Program-made: the position numbers and the translations under genes
DNA from: Aquisalibacillus elongatus
GTDB taxonomy: Bacteria; Bacillota; Bacilli; Bacillales; Alkalibacillaceae
Direction: 5' to 3'
Length of the DNA stretch: 64,000 nucleotides
NCBI RefSeq assembly: GCF_003843875.1
Contig: NZ_RKRF01000007.1
Location: 310,001-374,000 of the forward strand
Shown here: positions 1 through 8,885 of the stretch, piece after piece
How positions within the stretch are numbered: position 1 is the stretch's first letter
Layout: the number at the start of each line of letters is the position of its first letter
The notes under the pieces: model-generated
The model's input: the letters and a program-made list of their open reading frames with translations, nothing else
What the model was told of the DNA's origin: nothing
The model's database searches: none

Positions 1-1
1 T

Positions 2-1042
2 ATTGTCAGCTTAATGCTTCCGAATATTATATCTAATTTATTACAGCATGTATTTCAAGTCATTCATGAATGGATGATTCAATTTATGCTGTATTTAGGA
101 AAGCCATCTCTTTTTCAATGGGTTGTTGGAGAGCCACATCTTTTAGTAATTGTTAGTTATTTTATTGTATTTCTTATATTAATGTATTTTTGGGATCGAG
201 GTTTGCTAAAGAAAGCTGCAATTTCAGCTATTTTGTTAGTGAGTGTATGTTTTATACAATTGATAATTTATCAATTGAATCCAAATCTAACGATAACTGT
301 ATTAGATGTAGGACAAGCTGAAAGTATTGTAATTGAACTTCCCTTTAGAAGAGGTATTTTTATGATTGATTCTGGAGAAGAAATGATGCACGAAAGTAAT
401 CAGGAAAACTTTCAGTATAAAATTAAGCCATTTTTATGGTCGAAAGGTATATCTAAAATTGACGCTTTATGGATAACGCATTTAGATGTTGATCACAGTG
501 GCTCAATGGAATCAGTTATAAAACAATTTAAACCGACTCAACTTTTTACGTATCCTATGGATGAAACCATTAAACTCCGAGGAATTAACCATGAAGAGGT
601 CAATCAAGGTATGACAATCAAATACAACGGGGGAGTTTTTTCGGTTTGGTCACCACGAAGCAACGATTCATTCGATTCTGAGAATGACCAGTCTTTAGTG
701 TTTTTATTTTCTTACGAAGATTATAATGTCTTATTTACAGGTGATATATCAGAAGAGGTTGAATCATTAATCTTATCTGAAGGATTAGGAGAGGACATAG
801 ATGTATTAAAAATTGCCCATCATGGTAGTCAGACATCCACTAGTGATGAGTGGCTAGAAGTAACTCAACCCAAGAAGGCGTTAATATCTGTGGGTACCAA
901 TAACATTTACGGACATCCACACCCCGATGTGATTACAAAATTAAAAAATCGGAATATAGACATATTCCGAACGGACAAAATGGGTTCAATAACGATAAAA
1001 TATCGAAAGGGACAAGACACAATTTTCCGATATAAGCCATAA
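2..1042 (+). CDS. comEC: ComEC DNA-uptake channel, C-terminal part (cut by window edge)
   Basis: This is the 3' part of the competence channel that carries single-stranded DNA across the membrane during transformation. The reading frame is open to the left edge, so the N-terminus and most membrane segments lie outside; about 346 residues remain. What is left has hydrophobic segments, then a metallo-beta-lactamase-like domain starting at TVLDVGQAES. Metal-site motifs are THLDVDHSGS, FTGDISEE and IAHHGSQTS, and the end shows YGHPHPDV. This matches the C-terminal DUF4131/ComEC/MBL layout of Bacillus ComEC. The ATG at 14 is internal to the gene. The next gene is convergent and a terminator lies between them. 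Confidence 0.93.
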   Translation: MVSLMLPNIISNLLQHVFQVIHEWMIQFMLYLGKPSLFQWVVGEPHLLVIVSYFIVFLILMYFWDRGLLKKAAISAILLVSVCFIQLIIYQLNPNLTITVLDVGQAESIVIELPFRRGIFMIDSGEEMMHESNQENFQYKIKPFLWSKGISKIDALWITHLDVDHSGSMESVIKQFKPTQLFTYPMDETIKLRGINHEEVNQGMTIKYNGGVFSVWSPRSNDSFDSENDQSLVFLFSYEDYNVLFTGDISEEVESLILSEGLGEDIDVLKIAHHGSQTSTSDEWLEVTQPKKALISVGTNNIYGHPHPDVITKLKNRNIDIFRTDKMGSITIKYRKGQDTIFRYKP

Positions 1043-1054
1043 CTTATAGTAAGT

Positions 1055-1092
1055 AAAAAAGAGACTGTATCAACGGGATACAGTCTCTTTGT
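1055..1092. terminator. Bidirectional terminator between comEC and yqzM
   Basis: AAAGAGACTGTAT pairs with ATACAGTCTCTTT around a short loop. There is a six-T run on the minus-strand side, so it should end yqzM well, and a shorter T run serves comEC. Confidence 0.85.
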
Positions 1093-1116
1093 AACGTTGT
1101 CACTCTTAAATCTTTA

Positions 1117-1251
1117 TTAGTCACCGATCACAGTAAAGATGGTACCGATAAAGAAAATGACGAAGAAGAAGATGAATGAAAAACTGAAACCTTTAATGGA
1201 ATCGACAACATCATTGTTTTTAGATTGTACATCTTTTTCAAATTCGTTCAC
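1117..1251 (-). CDS. yqzM: YqzM family small membrane protein
   Basis: A 44-codon gene too short for usual ORF cut-offs. It begins with GTG (MNEFEKDVQSKNND...) behind an AGGAGGG ribosome site at about 1256-1262. The first 20 residues are charged; the rest is a phenylalanine-rich hydrophobic segment ending in TVIGD, so it is probably a single-pass membrane peptide. B. subtilis has a 44-residue YqzM of nearly the same sequence at the same place between comEC and holA (from memory). The function is unknown. The identity is well supported by length, position and sequence. Confidence 0.85.
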   Translation of the reverse strand: MNEFEKDVQSKNNDVVDSIKGFSFSFIFFFVIFFIGTIFTVIGD

Positions 1252-1341
1252 GATTATCCCTCCTACGCTAATTCAAGTATAATTCATCTTTCCGAAAAAA
1301 TCTACATTTTTTATACCGTTCAAAAAAATGTAAAGATTGAA

Positions 1342-1358
1342 CTGTTAAGAGTTAACAG
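1342..1358. repeat. Perfect 7-bp hairpin, first of three palindromes before holA
   Basis: CTGTTAA-GAG-TTAACAG is a perfect inverted repeat. It has no T tract, so it is not a terminator. It could be an operator or part of a structured leader. Confidence 0.5.
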
Positions 1359-1398
1359 CAATATTATAACTTAGTTCAGCACAAAATAACTATACACC

Positions 1399-1445
1399 AA
1401 ACGCCGCTAAAAATAAAATTTCCCGGGATTTTATTTTTGGCGTTT
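1399..1445. repeat. Long inverted repeat before holA
   Basis: AAACGCC and AAAAATAAAAT on the left pair with ATTTTATTTTT and GGCGTTT on the right. This gives about 18 bp of stem with a 3-base bulge (GCT) and a loop that includes CCCGGG. No clean T run follows on either strand. Confidence 0.65.
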
Positions 1446-1456
1446 ATATAGATATT

Positions 1457-1486
1457 GGGGGGAATGGCTTGCTGTTCCCCTCTTTA
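1457..1486 (+). terminator. Stem-loop, possible terminator or attenuator, before holA
   Basis: GGGGGGAA pairs with TTCCCCTC (one G-T pair) around a 10-base loop and is followed by a short T-rich stretch. It lies about 70 bases upstream of the holA start, so it may limit read-through into holA or act in its leader. The weak T run keeps confidence low. Confidence 0.4.
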
Positions 1487-1554
1487 TACTTTAGGTCTTG
1501 TCATTTTTAGGGGTTCGTAATACGATTAAAATGCATAGAAAGGTGTTGAAATCG

Positions 1555-2583
1555 ATGCACGCACAGGAGTTTCTAAAAAAACGATCCCATTCAATGGTTC
1601 CTATTTATGTATTATATGGTGAAGAATCCTATTTTATACAAGAAGTAAAAAAGCAAATTGAATCCATGATTGAACATAAAGATTCTGACTTTGACCGGAA
1701 TACATATGATATGGAAACCATGCCTATACAAGAAGCACTTCATGATGCCGAGACCTTCCCGTTTTTTAGTGAGCATAAATTAGTCGAAGTCCATAGAGCT
1801 TACTTTTTGACTGGACAAAAGTTAAAAACGGACATCGAACATGATTTAGAGTCACTTGAAGAGTATGTTAACCAACCTGTAGATTTTTCAACTTTGATTA
1901 TCATTGCTCCTTACGAGAAATTAGATCAGCGGAAGAAAATCGTAAAAACATTAAAACAATCTGCGGAATTCATTGACTGCAGCTCACCTAAAGCTTATGA
2001 AATGGGACAAGTCATTCAAAACATGTCAATAGAGAAAGGGCTTCAACTAAATGATGATGTTGTTGAATTACTGACAGAACGTGTTGGTGAACATATAGAG
2101 GCTACTATGCAGGAGCTAGAAAAATTAAGTCTATATTTTAAAGATCAACCAATAACTGTAGAAGAAGCTAAGCAGATTGTGAGTATTCATGCAGAATCAA
2201 ATACATTTCACATTGTCGATTATATTGTTGAACAAAAGATTGGTGAATCCATTAAGCTAATGAAAGAATTGAAAAAACAAAATGAAGAGCCGATCGGATT
2301 ACTTGCTTTAATTAGTTCTCAATTAAGGTTAATTCTTCAAGTAAAGCTGCTAAAAAGTAAAGGGTTTCAACAGCAACAGATGGCAAAGCAATTACAATCT
2401 CATCCTTATGCGGTTAAGATGGCAATGAAGCGGGAAAAAAGGTTTTCAGAGCAAGCATTAAAAGATATGATTAAAGAAGCGGCATTGACCGATGAAAAGA
2501 TGAAGACAGGTAAGCAGGAACAATGGTTAGCATTAGAATTATTTTTACACCGCGTGATTCAACGGATCAAACAAGCTAGTTAA
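1555..2583 (+). CDS. holA: DNA polymerase III subunit delta (clamp loader)
   Basis: The delta subunit opens the beta sliding clamp within the clamp-loader complex. The 342-residue length matches YqeN of B. subtilis (about 347). The N-terminal motif IYVLYGEESYFIQE is the degenerate nucleotide-binding region of delta, and FSTLIIIAPYEKLDQRKK is typical of the family. I chose ATG 1555 because AAAGGTG lies 9 bases upstream; a longer reading frame from TTG 1498 has no ribosome site and an unrelated N-terminus. It faces rpsT across a shared terminator, as in other Bacillaceae. Confidence 0.93.
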   Translation: MHAQEFLKKRSHSMVPIYVLYGEESYFIQEVKKQIESMIEHKDSDFDRNTYDMETMPIQEALHDAETFPFFSEHKLVEVHRAYFLTGQKLKTDIEHDLESLEEYVNQPVDFSTLIIIAPYEKLDQRKKIVKTLKQSAEFIDCSSPKAYEMGQVIQNMSIEKGLQLNDDVVELLTERVGEHIEATMQELEKLSLYFKDQPITVEEAKQIVSIHAESNTFHIVDYIVEQKIGESIKLMKELKKQNEEPIGLLALISSQLRLILQVKLLKSKGFQQQQMAKQLQSHPYAVKMAMKREKRFSEQALKDMIKEAALTDEKMKTGKQEQWLALELFLHRVIQRIKQAS

Positions 2584-2594
2584 AAATTTAAATT

Positions 2595-2630
2595 AAAAAA
2601 TCCATTTCGAAGGCGAAATGGATTTTTTAA
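2595..2630. terminator. Bidirectional terminator between holA and rpsT
   Basis: AAAAAATCCATTTCG and CGAAATGGATTTTTT form a perfect 15-bp stem with a four-base loop. A/T runs at both ends serve both convergent genes. Confidence 0.92.
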
Positions 2631-2635
2631 TGGCT

Positions 2636-2902
2636 TTAGTTAGCTAATTGATTAACTTTTGTCATAAGTGAGCTCTTCTTACGGTCACCATTATTTTTAT
2701 GAATGACACCTCTTTGAACAGCTTTATCAATTTTACTTACAGCATCTGTAAGAGCTTCTTTTGCTGCTTCAGCGTCTTTTGCGAAAACTGCTGATTCAAC
2801 ATCTTTAATAGCTGAACGCATGTCAGATTTTACTGATTGGTTACGTAAACGAGCGTCATGATTAACACGAATTCGTTTAGTAGCTTGTGGTGTATTAGCC
2901 AC
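2636..2902 (-). CDS. rpsT: 30S ribosomal protein S20
   Basis: S20 is a primary binding protein of the small ribosomal subunit. The protein has 88 residues, the same as the B. subtilis protein, and is rich in lysine and arginine with the family pattern ATKRIRVNHDARLRN...KSDMRSAIKDVE...IHKNNGDRKKS. The start is GTG at 2902. An in-frame GTG at 2911 overlaps the AGGAGGTG ribosome site itself and would add three residues, so it is rejected. It is a single-gene transcript, divergent from gpr. Confidence 0.96.
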   Translation of the reverse strand: MANTPQATKRIRVNHDARLRNQSVKSDMRSAIKDVESAVFAKDAEAAKEALTDAVSKIDKAVQRGVIHKNNGDRKKSSLMTKVNQLAN

Positions 2903-3104
2903 TTTTTTCACCTCCTGATGAAATGTCCCCGTATACTTATCAAAATATGGACAAAAGTCATTTTACCAAAGCGGTCCAAAGTTTTCAATAGTTTGCTGTT
3001 AAGTTATTTTACTTGGCGTTATTTACTATCTCCTTTTGTTTAATTTCTAAGCCAACGGAAACACTATTGATAATGAATATGTGTCTTGATTTAGGAGGGG
3101 TCTA

Positions 3105-4199
3105 ATGAATAGAAAAGATTTTATGCCAAGAACTGATTTAGCGGTTGAAGCTCGTGAAATGTTTGTAGAGCAAAACCCTGATAAACAACATGAATTAGAC
3201 GGAATTGTGATTAATGAATATAAAGAAGATGAATTCAAATTGACGCGTGTCGTCATTGATGAAAACGGAGCCGACCGAGTAGGTAAGAAACCGGGAAATT
3301 ACGTTACGGTTGAGGCTCAGAAATTAAGAGAGATGGATAATCCATTTGGTAGACAATCAGCAGCGATTCTATCACAAGAAATTAAACGCTTAATGAATGA
3401 GCATGGCATTAAACAAGATGCCAGATGTTTAATTGTAGGGTTAGGAAATAGCTACGTAACACCAGATGCGTTGGGTCCATTTACTGTAAACAAACTATAT
3501 GTCACAACACACCTTTTTAAATTACACCCAGAATTAGTGACAGAAGAAGATAGATCAGTTTCAGCGTTCACTCCAGGTGTCATGGGCCTCACTGGTATGG
3601 AAACGTCTGATGTTATTTTTGGTGTCGTTCGGAAGACAAATCCTGACTTTATGATTGTGATTGATTCTCTCGCTGCTCGTTCGATAGACCGTGTGAATAC
3701 GACGATTCAGCTTTCAGATACAGGGATTAACCCAGGTTCAGGTGTCGGGAATGATCGAAAGGAAGTAAGTAAAGATACGTTGAACATCCCGGTCTTTTCG
3801 ATTGGAATTCCGACAGTCGTAGATGCAGTCACGATTACGAATGACACGATCGATTATATATTAAAACATTTTGGACGTGAAATGGAGGAAAAAGATAAAC
3901 CCGGAAATGCGTTAAAACCTGCAGGGATGGATTTTGGTGAGCGCAGAAACTTAACGGATGAGGATTTGCCTGATGAAGAAGCGAGACAGACATATTTAGG
4001 TATCGTTGGTGCCTTAAAAGAAGATGAAAAACGGCAATTGATTAGAGAGGTTCTAAGACCAACTGGACATAACCTCATTGTTACACCAAAAGAAGTTGAT
4101 GAATTAGTTGAATATATGAGTAAAATTGTCGCCTCTGGTATTAACCAAGCTTTACATGAATCGGTCACACCTGAAAATGCGGAACATTATTTAAAATAA
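3105..4199 (+). CDS. gpr: Germination protease GPR (spore endopeptidase)
   Basis: GPR starts the breakdown of small acid-soluble spore proteins when the spore germinates. It is made as a zymogen in the forespore. The 364-residue length fits the family. The propeptide region MNRKDFMPR|TDLAVEARE resembles the known processing site. Asp121 (YVTPDALGP) and Asp187 (VIDSLAARS) have the same 66-residue spacing as the two catalytic acids of the A25 peptidases (127 and 193 in B. megaterium, from memory). A strong AGGAGGGG lies before ATG 3105. It is followed by spoIIP and yqxA, as in B. subtilis. Confidence 0.96.
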   Translation: MNRKDFMPRTDLAVEAREMFVEQNPDKQHELDGIVINEYKEDEFKLTRVVIDENGADRVGKKPGNYVTVEAQKLREMDNPFGRQSAAILSQEIKRLMNEHGIKQDARCLIVGLGNSYVTPDALGPFTVNKLYVTTHLFKLHPELVTEEDRSVSAFTPGVMGLTGMETSDVIFGVVRKTNPDFMIVIDSLAARSIDRVNTTIQLSDTGINPGSGVGNDRKEVSKDTLNIPVFSIGIPTVVDAVTITNDTIDYILKHFGREMEEKDKPGNALKPAGMDFGERRNLTDEDLPDEEARQTYLGIVGALKEDEKRQLIREVLRPTGHNLIVTPKEVDELVEYMSKIVASGINQALHESVTPENAEHYLK

Positions 4200-4268
4200 A
4201 TGGTTCTACCTTTTTAACCTTTTGAATAGAGTTTTAATAGAACTTTAGTAGAAAGGTTGAAAAGGTCG

Positions 4269-5369
4269 ATGAAGAAATTACCGAACATTAACTGGAAGCA
4301 AATACGAAAAGTCAAGCAGCATCCTTTTCTATTATTTCAAATTTTATTTATATCTTTAATCTTGTTCATCCCCCTATTTTCCATAAAGCCTTTTAGTGAA
4401 GCATCGACGAATGTTCTTGAAGATTGGGTCAAGCAGATCGACGGTGCTTCTTATTCTTTTTTTATGACGATTGATCAACCGGTTATGGACGGGCTGAATA
4501 ATCAAACAGATGAGGAACTTACGCTTGGTAGTGTCGCATTACCAATCTTAACGAGTCTACCATATCAAGACATTCGATTGTTGTTTGGTCATGAGTTACC
4601 ACGTTTTCCTAATACGGACAGTACTATCGTAATAGCTGGAGAAGGTACGGACATGTTTACAACCGCGATTGAAACAGCACCTCCAGATTATTTGTTTGAA
4701 GAACAAGAAGATGAAGAGCCAGTTGAGGAACCAGAAATCGATGTGGCGGATGAATCAGTATTTATTTATACGACGCACAATCGTGAGTCTTTCCTTCCAC
4801 ATTTGCCTGCTGGCACTGGTTTTAATGAATCATTTCATGAAGAAGAAAACGTTATGAAATTAAGTGGAAAACTACAAGAGCTTCTAGAACAAGAGGGCAT
4901 AAAGGCATATGCTGATCAATCTGATATTTGGCGTATGTTACCAGAGAACCAATATAGTCTTTCTTACGATATTTCTAGGGATATTGTTAATCAAGCTATG
5001 GGAGACAATGAACAGGTCAATTATTTAATCGATATTCACCGCGATGCACAATCTCATAATTTAACGACAACAGAAGTTAATGGACAAACAATGGCAAGGT
5101 TGTGGTTTATTGTTGGCGGACAAAATGAACATTACAAAGAGAACTTAGCATTTGCAACGGAACTACATCAGCTTCTAGAAGAGAATTATCCTGGTTTAAG
5201 TCGGGGTGTAGAAGTGAAAGAGAGCTCTACATTTAACCAAGACTTATCAGACCATGCCATATTAGTTGAAGTTGGTGGGGTTTATAACAACTATTCGGAA
5301 CTTAATTTGTCATTAGAAGCTTTATCTGATGTGTTTAGTGATTATTATTTTGAACAAGAAGGGGAATAA
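4269..5369 (+). CDS. spoIIP: Stage II sporulation protein P (engulfment cell-wall hydrolase)
   Basis: SpoIIP is a membrane-anchored amidase and endopeptidase that works with SpoIID and SpoIIM to thin septal peptidoglycan during engulfment. It has one N-terminal membrane segment at about residues 20-40, an acidic linker, then the SpoIIP domain. Conserved metal-site motifs are TTHNRES, DIHRDAQ and VEVGGVYNN. ATG 4269 is chosen over TTG 4257, which abuts the only upstream AAAGG. The acidic linker (EEQEDEEPVEEPEID) is longer than I expect for the family and may reflect salt adaptation. The promoter was not identified with confidence. Confidence 0.95.
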   Translation: MKKLPNINWKQIRKVKQHPFLLFQILFISLILFIPLFSIKPFSEASTNVLEDWVKQIDGASYSFFMTIDQPVMDGLNNQTDEELTLGSVALPILTSLPYQDIRLLFGHELPRFPNTDSTIVIAGEGTDMFTTAIETAPPDYLFEEQEDEEPVEEPEIDVADESVFIYTTHNRESFLPHLPAGTGFNESFHEEENVMKLSGKLQELLEQEGIKAYADQSDIWRMLPENQYSLSYDISRDIVNQAMGDNEQVNYLIDIHRDAQSHNLTTTEVNGQTMARLWFIVGGQNEHYKENLAFATELHQLLEENYPGLSRGVEVKESSTFNQDLSDHAILVEVGGVYNNYSELNLSLEALSDVFSDYYFEQEGE

Positions 5370-5394
5370 CCTTCACCTTAAAAGGAGAATGAAT

Positions 5395-5694
5395 ATGAGA
5401 ATTGTATTTTGGATCGTTGTTTGCTTCTTTGTTTTTTATTTAGGGTTACAGACGGCTACAGTTCAAGATGAAAGTGTAAACACAGCGGTTATTCAAAATG
5501 AGGACGATTTAAAACAGTCCAGTATAAGTTACGAGGAAAACTTTCAGGAAAAACACGATGATGTTTTGGATCAAGAAACCGAGGAGACGAAAAGCTCTTT
5601 TTATCAAGTAGCAGTCGTATTTGAGAATGTCGTAAAAACGTTCTTCTCCATGTTGTTTCAGTTTCTCTATCGGTTCAGTGCTATGTTTTTGTGA
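5395..5694 (+). CDS. yqxA: YqxA family protein (DUF3679)
   Basis: A 99-residue protein with an N-terminal membrane segment (RIVFWIVVCFFVFYLGL), a polar middle rich in Glu and Asp, and a hydrophobic C-terminus (FFSMLFQFLYRFSAMFL). Size and position between spoIIP and lepA match YqxA of B. subtilis; its role is unknown. ATG 5395 has AGGAG seven bases upstream, while ATG 5389 is too close to it. It is probably expressed with spoIIP, whose stop codon lies only 25 bases upstream. Confidence 0.8.
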   Translation: MRIVFWIVVCFFVFYLGLQTATVQDESVNTAVIQNEDDLKQSSISYEENFQEKHDDVLDQETEETKSSFYQVAVVFENVVKTFFSMLFQFLYRFSAMFL

Positions 5695-5785
5695 TCGTGA
5701 GATAGGATATTTGATTGAATAATCATAGTTCAATTGCTATAATCGAGCTAGCGTATGGCACGTAGAAACAGGAGTGATATTAAAG

Positions 5786-7594
5786 ATGGCAATAAAGAAG
5801 GAAAACGTACGAAATTTTTCGATTATAGCTCATATAGACCATGGTAAATCTACACTAGCCGATCGTATTTTAGAGAAAACGAAGGCTTTAACAGACCGTG
5901 AAATGAAAGAGCAGTTTCTCGATGCGATGGACTTAGAGCGTGAACGTGGCATTACGATTAAGTTAAACGCTGTTCAATTAAAGTACGGAGCAAATAATGG
6001 TGACGATTATCTATTCCATTTAATTGATACGCCTGGACACGTCGATTTTACATATGAGGTTTCCAGAAGTCTAGCGGCGTGTGAAGGTGCGTTACTAGTT
6101 GTTGACGCTGCTCAAGGAATTGAAGCTCAAACGTTAGCAAATGTTTATTTAGCACTTGATAATGATTTAGAGATTATCCCAGTAATTAATAAAATTGACT
6201 TACCAGGTGCCGATGTAGAACGAGTAAAACAGGAAATTGAAGATGTTATTGGGATTGATGCAGACGATGCTATTTTAGCCTCTGCGAAAGATGGTGTAGG
6301 GATAGATGAAATTCTTGAACGAATCGTAACAGATATTCCAGCTCCATCTGGTAAATCAGAGAACCCAACGAAGGCGCTTATTTTTGATTCGTTATATGAT
6401 TCGTATCGTGGGGTTATTGCGTATATTTGTGTAAAAGAAGGTTCACTTAAAGTCGGCGATGAAATTAAAATGATGCAAACTGATAAGACTTTCCAAGTTT
6501 CAGACCTCGGCGTCTTTACACCAAATCCGGTGAGTAAGGAAGAATTAACAGTTGGGGATGTTGGATTTTTAACAGCATCGATTAAAAACGTTGGGGATTC
6601 ACGAGTCGGTGATACGATCACCTTGGCTAAACAACCAGCAGAAGAACCGTTACCAGGTTATAAACGGTTAAATCCAATGGTTTACTGTGGTTTATTCCCT
6701 GTTGAATCGGATAACTATAATGATTTACGTGAAGCATTAGAGAGATTAGAGTTAAACGATTCATCATTACAATATGAAGCTGAAACATCTCAAGCCCTTG
6801 GATTCGGATTTCGTTGTGGTTTCTTAGGTTTGCTTCATATGGAAATTATACAAGAACGAATCGAGCGTGAGTTCAATATTGAATTAATCACGACTGCACC
6901 TAGTGTTATTTATGAAGTTGAACTAACGACTGATGAAGTCATTAATATTGAAAATCCATCCCTTATGCCAGAAGGTAAAAATGTCAAAGAGGTTCGTGAA
7001 CCATTTGTTCAAGCAACCATTATGGTGCCGTCAGATTTCATCGGACCGGTTATGGAAATTTGCGAGAAAAAACGTGGGAACTATGTTGATATGCAATATT
7101 TAGATGAACATCGAGTTAATATTGTTTACGATATTCCTTTATCTGAAATTGTTTATGATTTCTTTGATCAATTAAAATCACAAACTAAGGGTTATGCGTC
7201 ATTCGATTACGAATTAAGCGGATACCGAGCTTCGAACCTTGTTAAAATGGATATACTATTAAACGGTGAGACGATTGATGCATTATCGTTTATTGTACAC
7301 CGTGATTTTGCCTTCCACCGCGGGAAGCAAATTGCTGAGAAATTAAAAGACTTAATTCCGCGTCAACAATTTGAAGTGCCGGTGCAAGCAACGATTGGGA
7401 ATAAAGTCATTGCACGGTCAACGATTAAAGCTATGCGTAAAAACGTGTTGTCTAAATGTTATGGCGGGGATATCTCTCGTAAACGTAAATTATTGGAAAA
7501 GCAAAAAGAAGGTAAAAAACGCATGAAGATGGTAGGGAAAGTTGAAATACCACAAGAAGCGTTTATGTCAGTATTAGAAATGAATGATGATTAA
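5786..7594 (+). CDS. lepA: Elongation factor 4 (LepA), ribosome-associated GTPase
   Basis: LepA is a translational GTPase related to EF-G that acts on stalled or mis-translocated ribosomes and in subunit assembly. The 602-residue protein shows G1 [10 protein letters not shown]3 DTPGHVDF and G4 NKIDLPGA near the N-terminus, then the EF-G-like domains and the LepA-specific C-terminal domain ([36 protein letters not shown]). ATG 5786 is chosen because AGGAGTG lies 9 bases upstream; GTG 5774 is part of that site. It leads toward hemW, with a weak terminator between. Confidence 0.97.
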   Translation: MAIKKENVRNFSIIAHIDHGKSTLADRILEKTKALTDREMKEQFLDAMDLERERGITIKLNAVQLKYGANNGDDYLFHLIDTPGHVDFTYEVSRSLAACEGALLVVDAAQGIEAQTLANVYLALDNDLEIIPVINKIDLPGADVERVKQEIEDVIGIDADDAILASAKDGVGIDEILERIVTDIPAPSGKSENPTKALIFDSLYDSYRGVIAYICVKEGSLKVGDEIKMMQTDKTFQVSDLGVFTPNPVSKEELTVGDVGFLTASIKNVGDSRVGDTITLAKQPAEEPLPGYKRLNPMVYCGLFPVESDNYNDLREALERLELNDSSLQYEAETSQALGFGFRCGFLGLLHMEIIQERIEREFNIELITTAPSVIYEVELTTDEVINIENPSLMPEGKNVKEVREPFVQATIMVPSDFIGPVMEICEKKRGNYVDMQYLDEHRVNIVYDIPLSEIVYDFFDQLKSQTKGYASFDYELSGYRASNLVKMDILLNGETIDALSFIVHRDFAFHRGKQIAEKLKDLIPRQQFEVPVQATIGNKVIARSTIKAMRKNVLSKCYGGDISRKRKLLEKQKEGKKRMKMVGKVEIPQEAFMSVLEMNDD

Positions 7595-7595
7595 T

Positions 7596-7622
7596 AAGGG
7601 GCGGCCTTAAAGGCGCCCTTTT
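7596..7622 (+). terminator. Imperfect terminator between lepA and hemW
   Basis: AAGGGGCGGCC and GGCGCCCTTTT pair with a bulge and end in TTTT. The short T run suggests partial termination. Confidence 0.55.
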
Positions 7623-7643
7623 ATGTTGTGTGGGGGTGATGGA

Positions 7644-8804
7644 ATGGATCGTTCAGTGTACATCCATATTCCGTTTTGTCATGAGATCTGTCATTATTGT
7701 GATTTTGCTAAAATGTATTATAATCGTGAGTTGGCAGATCAGTATCTTGATAATTTAAATAAAGAAATGAAGTTATATATAGGTGAACAAAAAATTAGTC
7801 CGCAAACCATCTATATTGGTGGAGGAACACCTACTAGTTTAAATGAACAGCAATTAGAAAGTTTATTTGAAACAATTCATCAATACATTCATGTTGATCA
7901 AACCCGGGAGTTTACGATAGAAGCAAACCCTGGAGAATTCGAAGAGGGTCACGTGAAATTGATGCGCGAATATGGTGTTAATCGCGTATCGTTAGGTGTT
8001 CAAGTGTTAGACGACGAATTCCTAAAAATGTTAAATCGAATTCATGGAGTAAATGATGTCTATCAAACCGTTAATTTATTACAGCAACATGATTTAACAA
8101 ATATTAGTATGGATTTTATTTATGCATTACCAGATCAATCCATTGAACATTTTAAACGAACATTGAATTTAGCTTTAGATTTTGATCTTCCACATTATTC
8201 TGCTTATGCGTTACAAATCGAACCAAGAACGGTATTCCACATGCGTCATCAGCAAGGGAAGCTTCATAAACCAAAAGAAGAGGATGAAGCGGAGATGCTA
8301 TGGATGCTAATGGATATGATGGAGAAAAACGGTAAGCATCATTATGAAATTAGTAACTATGCCGAAAAAGGATTTGAGAGTCAGCACAATTTAACGTATT
8401 GGAGTAATGAAGAATATTATGCCTTTGGAGCAGGCGCACACGGTTATTTAGATGCCTCACGCTATGTTAATTTAAGGCCTGTCAATCATTATAATCAAGC
8501 ACTAGAACAAGGAGAAAAACCAGTTCTACATCGTGATAAAGTTTCGTTAAAGGAAAAAATTGAAGAAGAAATGTTCCTAGGACTTAGGCGAAAAGAAGGT
8601 GTCATGGACGGAATCTTTAAAGCTAAATATGGTTTGTCGTTTTACGACTTATATAAAAAGGAGATTAAACGGTTAACACAAAAAGGGTGGATCGTTGATT
8701 CAGGTAACCAAATTTATTTAACAAATGAAGGCTTAATGTTTGGTAATGAAGTATTTGCATCATTTTTGCTAGATGAGCAATTATATAAACAAGTATTTTC
8801 ATAA
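7644..8804 (+). CDS. hemW: Heme chaperone HemW (radical SAM, formerly HemN-like)
   Basis: HemW binds heme and a 4Fe-4S cluster and helps deliver heme to respiratory enzymes. The 386-residue protein has the cluster motif CHEICHYC (Cys12, 16, 19), the glycine-rich YIGGGTPTSL, and EANPGEF typical of the HemN/HemW radical SAM group. It carries CxxxCxYCDF without the extra cysteine of oxygen-independent coproporphyrinogen oxidase, so chaperone is the better call. ATG 7644 follows GGGGGTGAT; the ATG at 7623 lies before this site. It precedes hrcA, as in many Bacillaceae. Confidence 0.92.
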   Translation: MDRSVYIHIPFCHEICHYCDFAKMYYNRELADQYLDNLNKEMKLYIGEQKISPQTIYIGGGTPTSLNEQQLESLFETIHQYIHVDQTREFTIEANPGEFEEGHVKLMREYGVNRVSLGVQVLDDEFLKMLNRIHGVNDVYQTVNLLQQHDLTNISMDFIYALPDQSIEHFKRTLNLALDFDLPHYSAYALQIEPRTVFHMRHQQGKLHKPKEEDEAEMLWMLMDMMEKNGKHHYEISNYAEKGFESQHNLTYWSNEEYYAFGAGAHGYLDASRYVNLRPVNHYNQALEQGEKPVLHRDKVSLKEKIEEEMFLGLRRKEGVMDGIFKAKYGLSFYDLYKKEIKRLTQKGWIVDSGNQIYLTNEGLMFGNEVFASFLLDEQLYKQVFS

Positions 8805-8833
8805 TTGACAGCTTAAATGGATTTTGATAATTT
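8805..8833 (+). promoter_or_regulatory. Sigma-A-type promoter of the heat-shock operon
   Basis: TTGACA at 8805-8810 directly follows the hemW stop. An AT-rich -10 lies around 8826-8833: GATAAT at 15 bases or TAATTT at 17 bases spacing. It sits just upstream of the CIRCE operator, as expected. Confidence 0.6.
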
Positions 8834-8843
8834 ATAGTTAGAA

Positions 8844-8870
8844 TTAGCACTCGAAGATATTGAGTGCTAA
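8844..8870 (+). promoter_or_regulatory. CIRCE operator (HrcA binding site)
   Basis: TTAGCACTC, nine bases, GAGTGCTAA: an exact match to the CIRCE consensus. HrcA binds it to repress class I heat-shock genes when enough GroE is free. It lies between the promoter and the hrcA ribosome site. Confidence 0.98.
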
Positions 8871-8885
8871 CAGGGGTGATAACAC

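Noticed and set aside
2903..2911. GTG at 2911 as the rpsT start
   Set aside because: It lies inside the AGGAGGTG ribosome site and adds residues not found in S20 proteins.
2858..3043. 61-residue frame between rpsT and gpr on the plus strand
   Set aside because: It begins inside antisense rpsT and covers the divergent promoter region; no ribosome site or homology.
3047..3256. 69-residue frame opposite the start of gpr
   Set aside because: Antisense to the conserved gpr N-terminus and Ser/Leu-rich.
6145..6621. 158-residue open frame opposite lepA
   Set aside because: Antisense shadow of lepA; composition is rich in Ser, Ile and Thr with no family motif.
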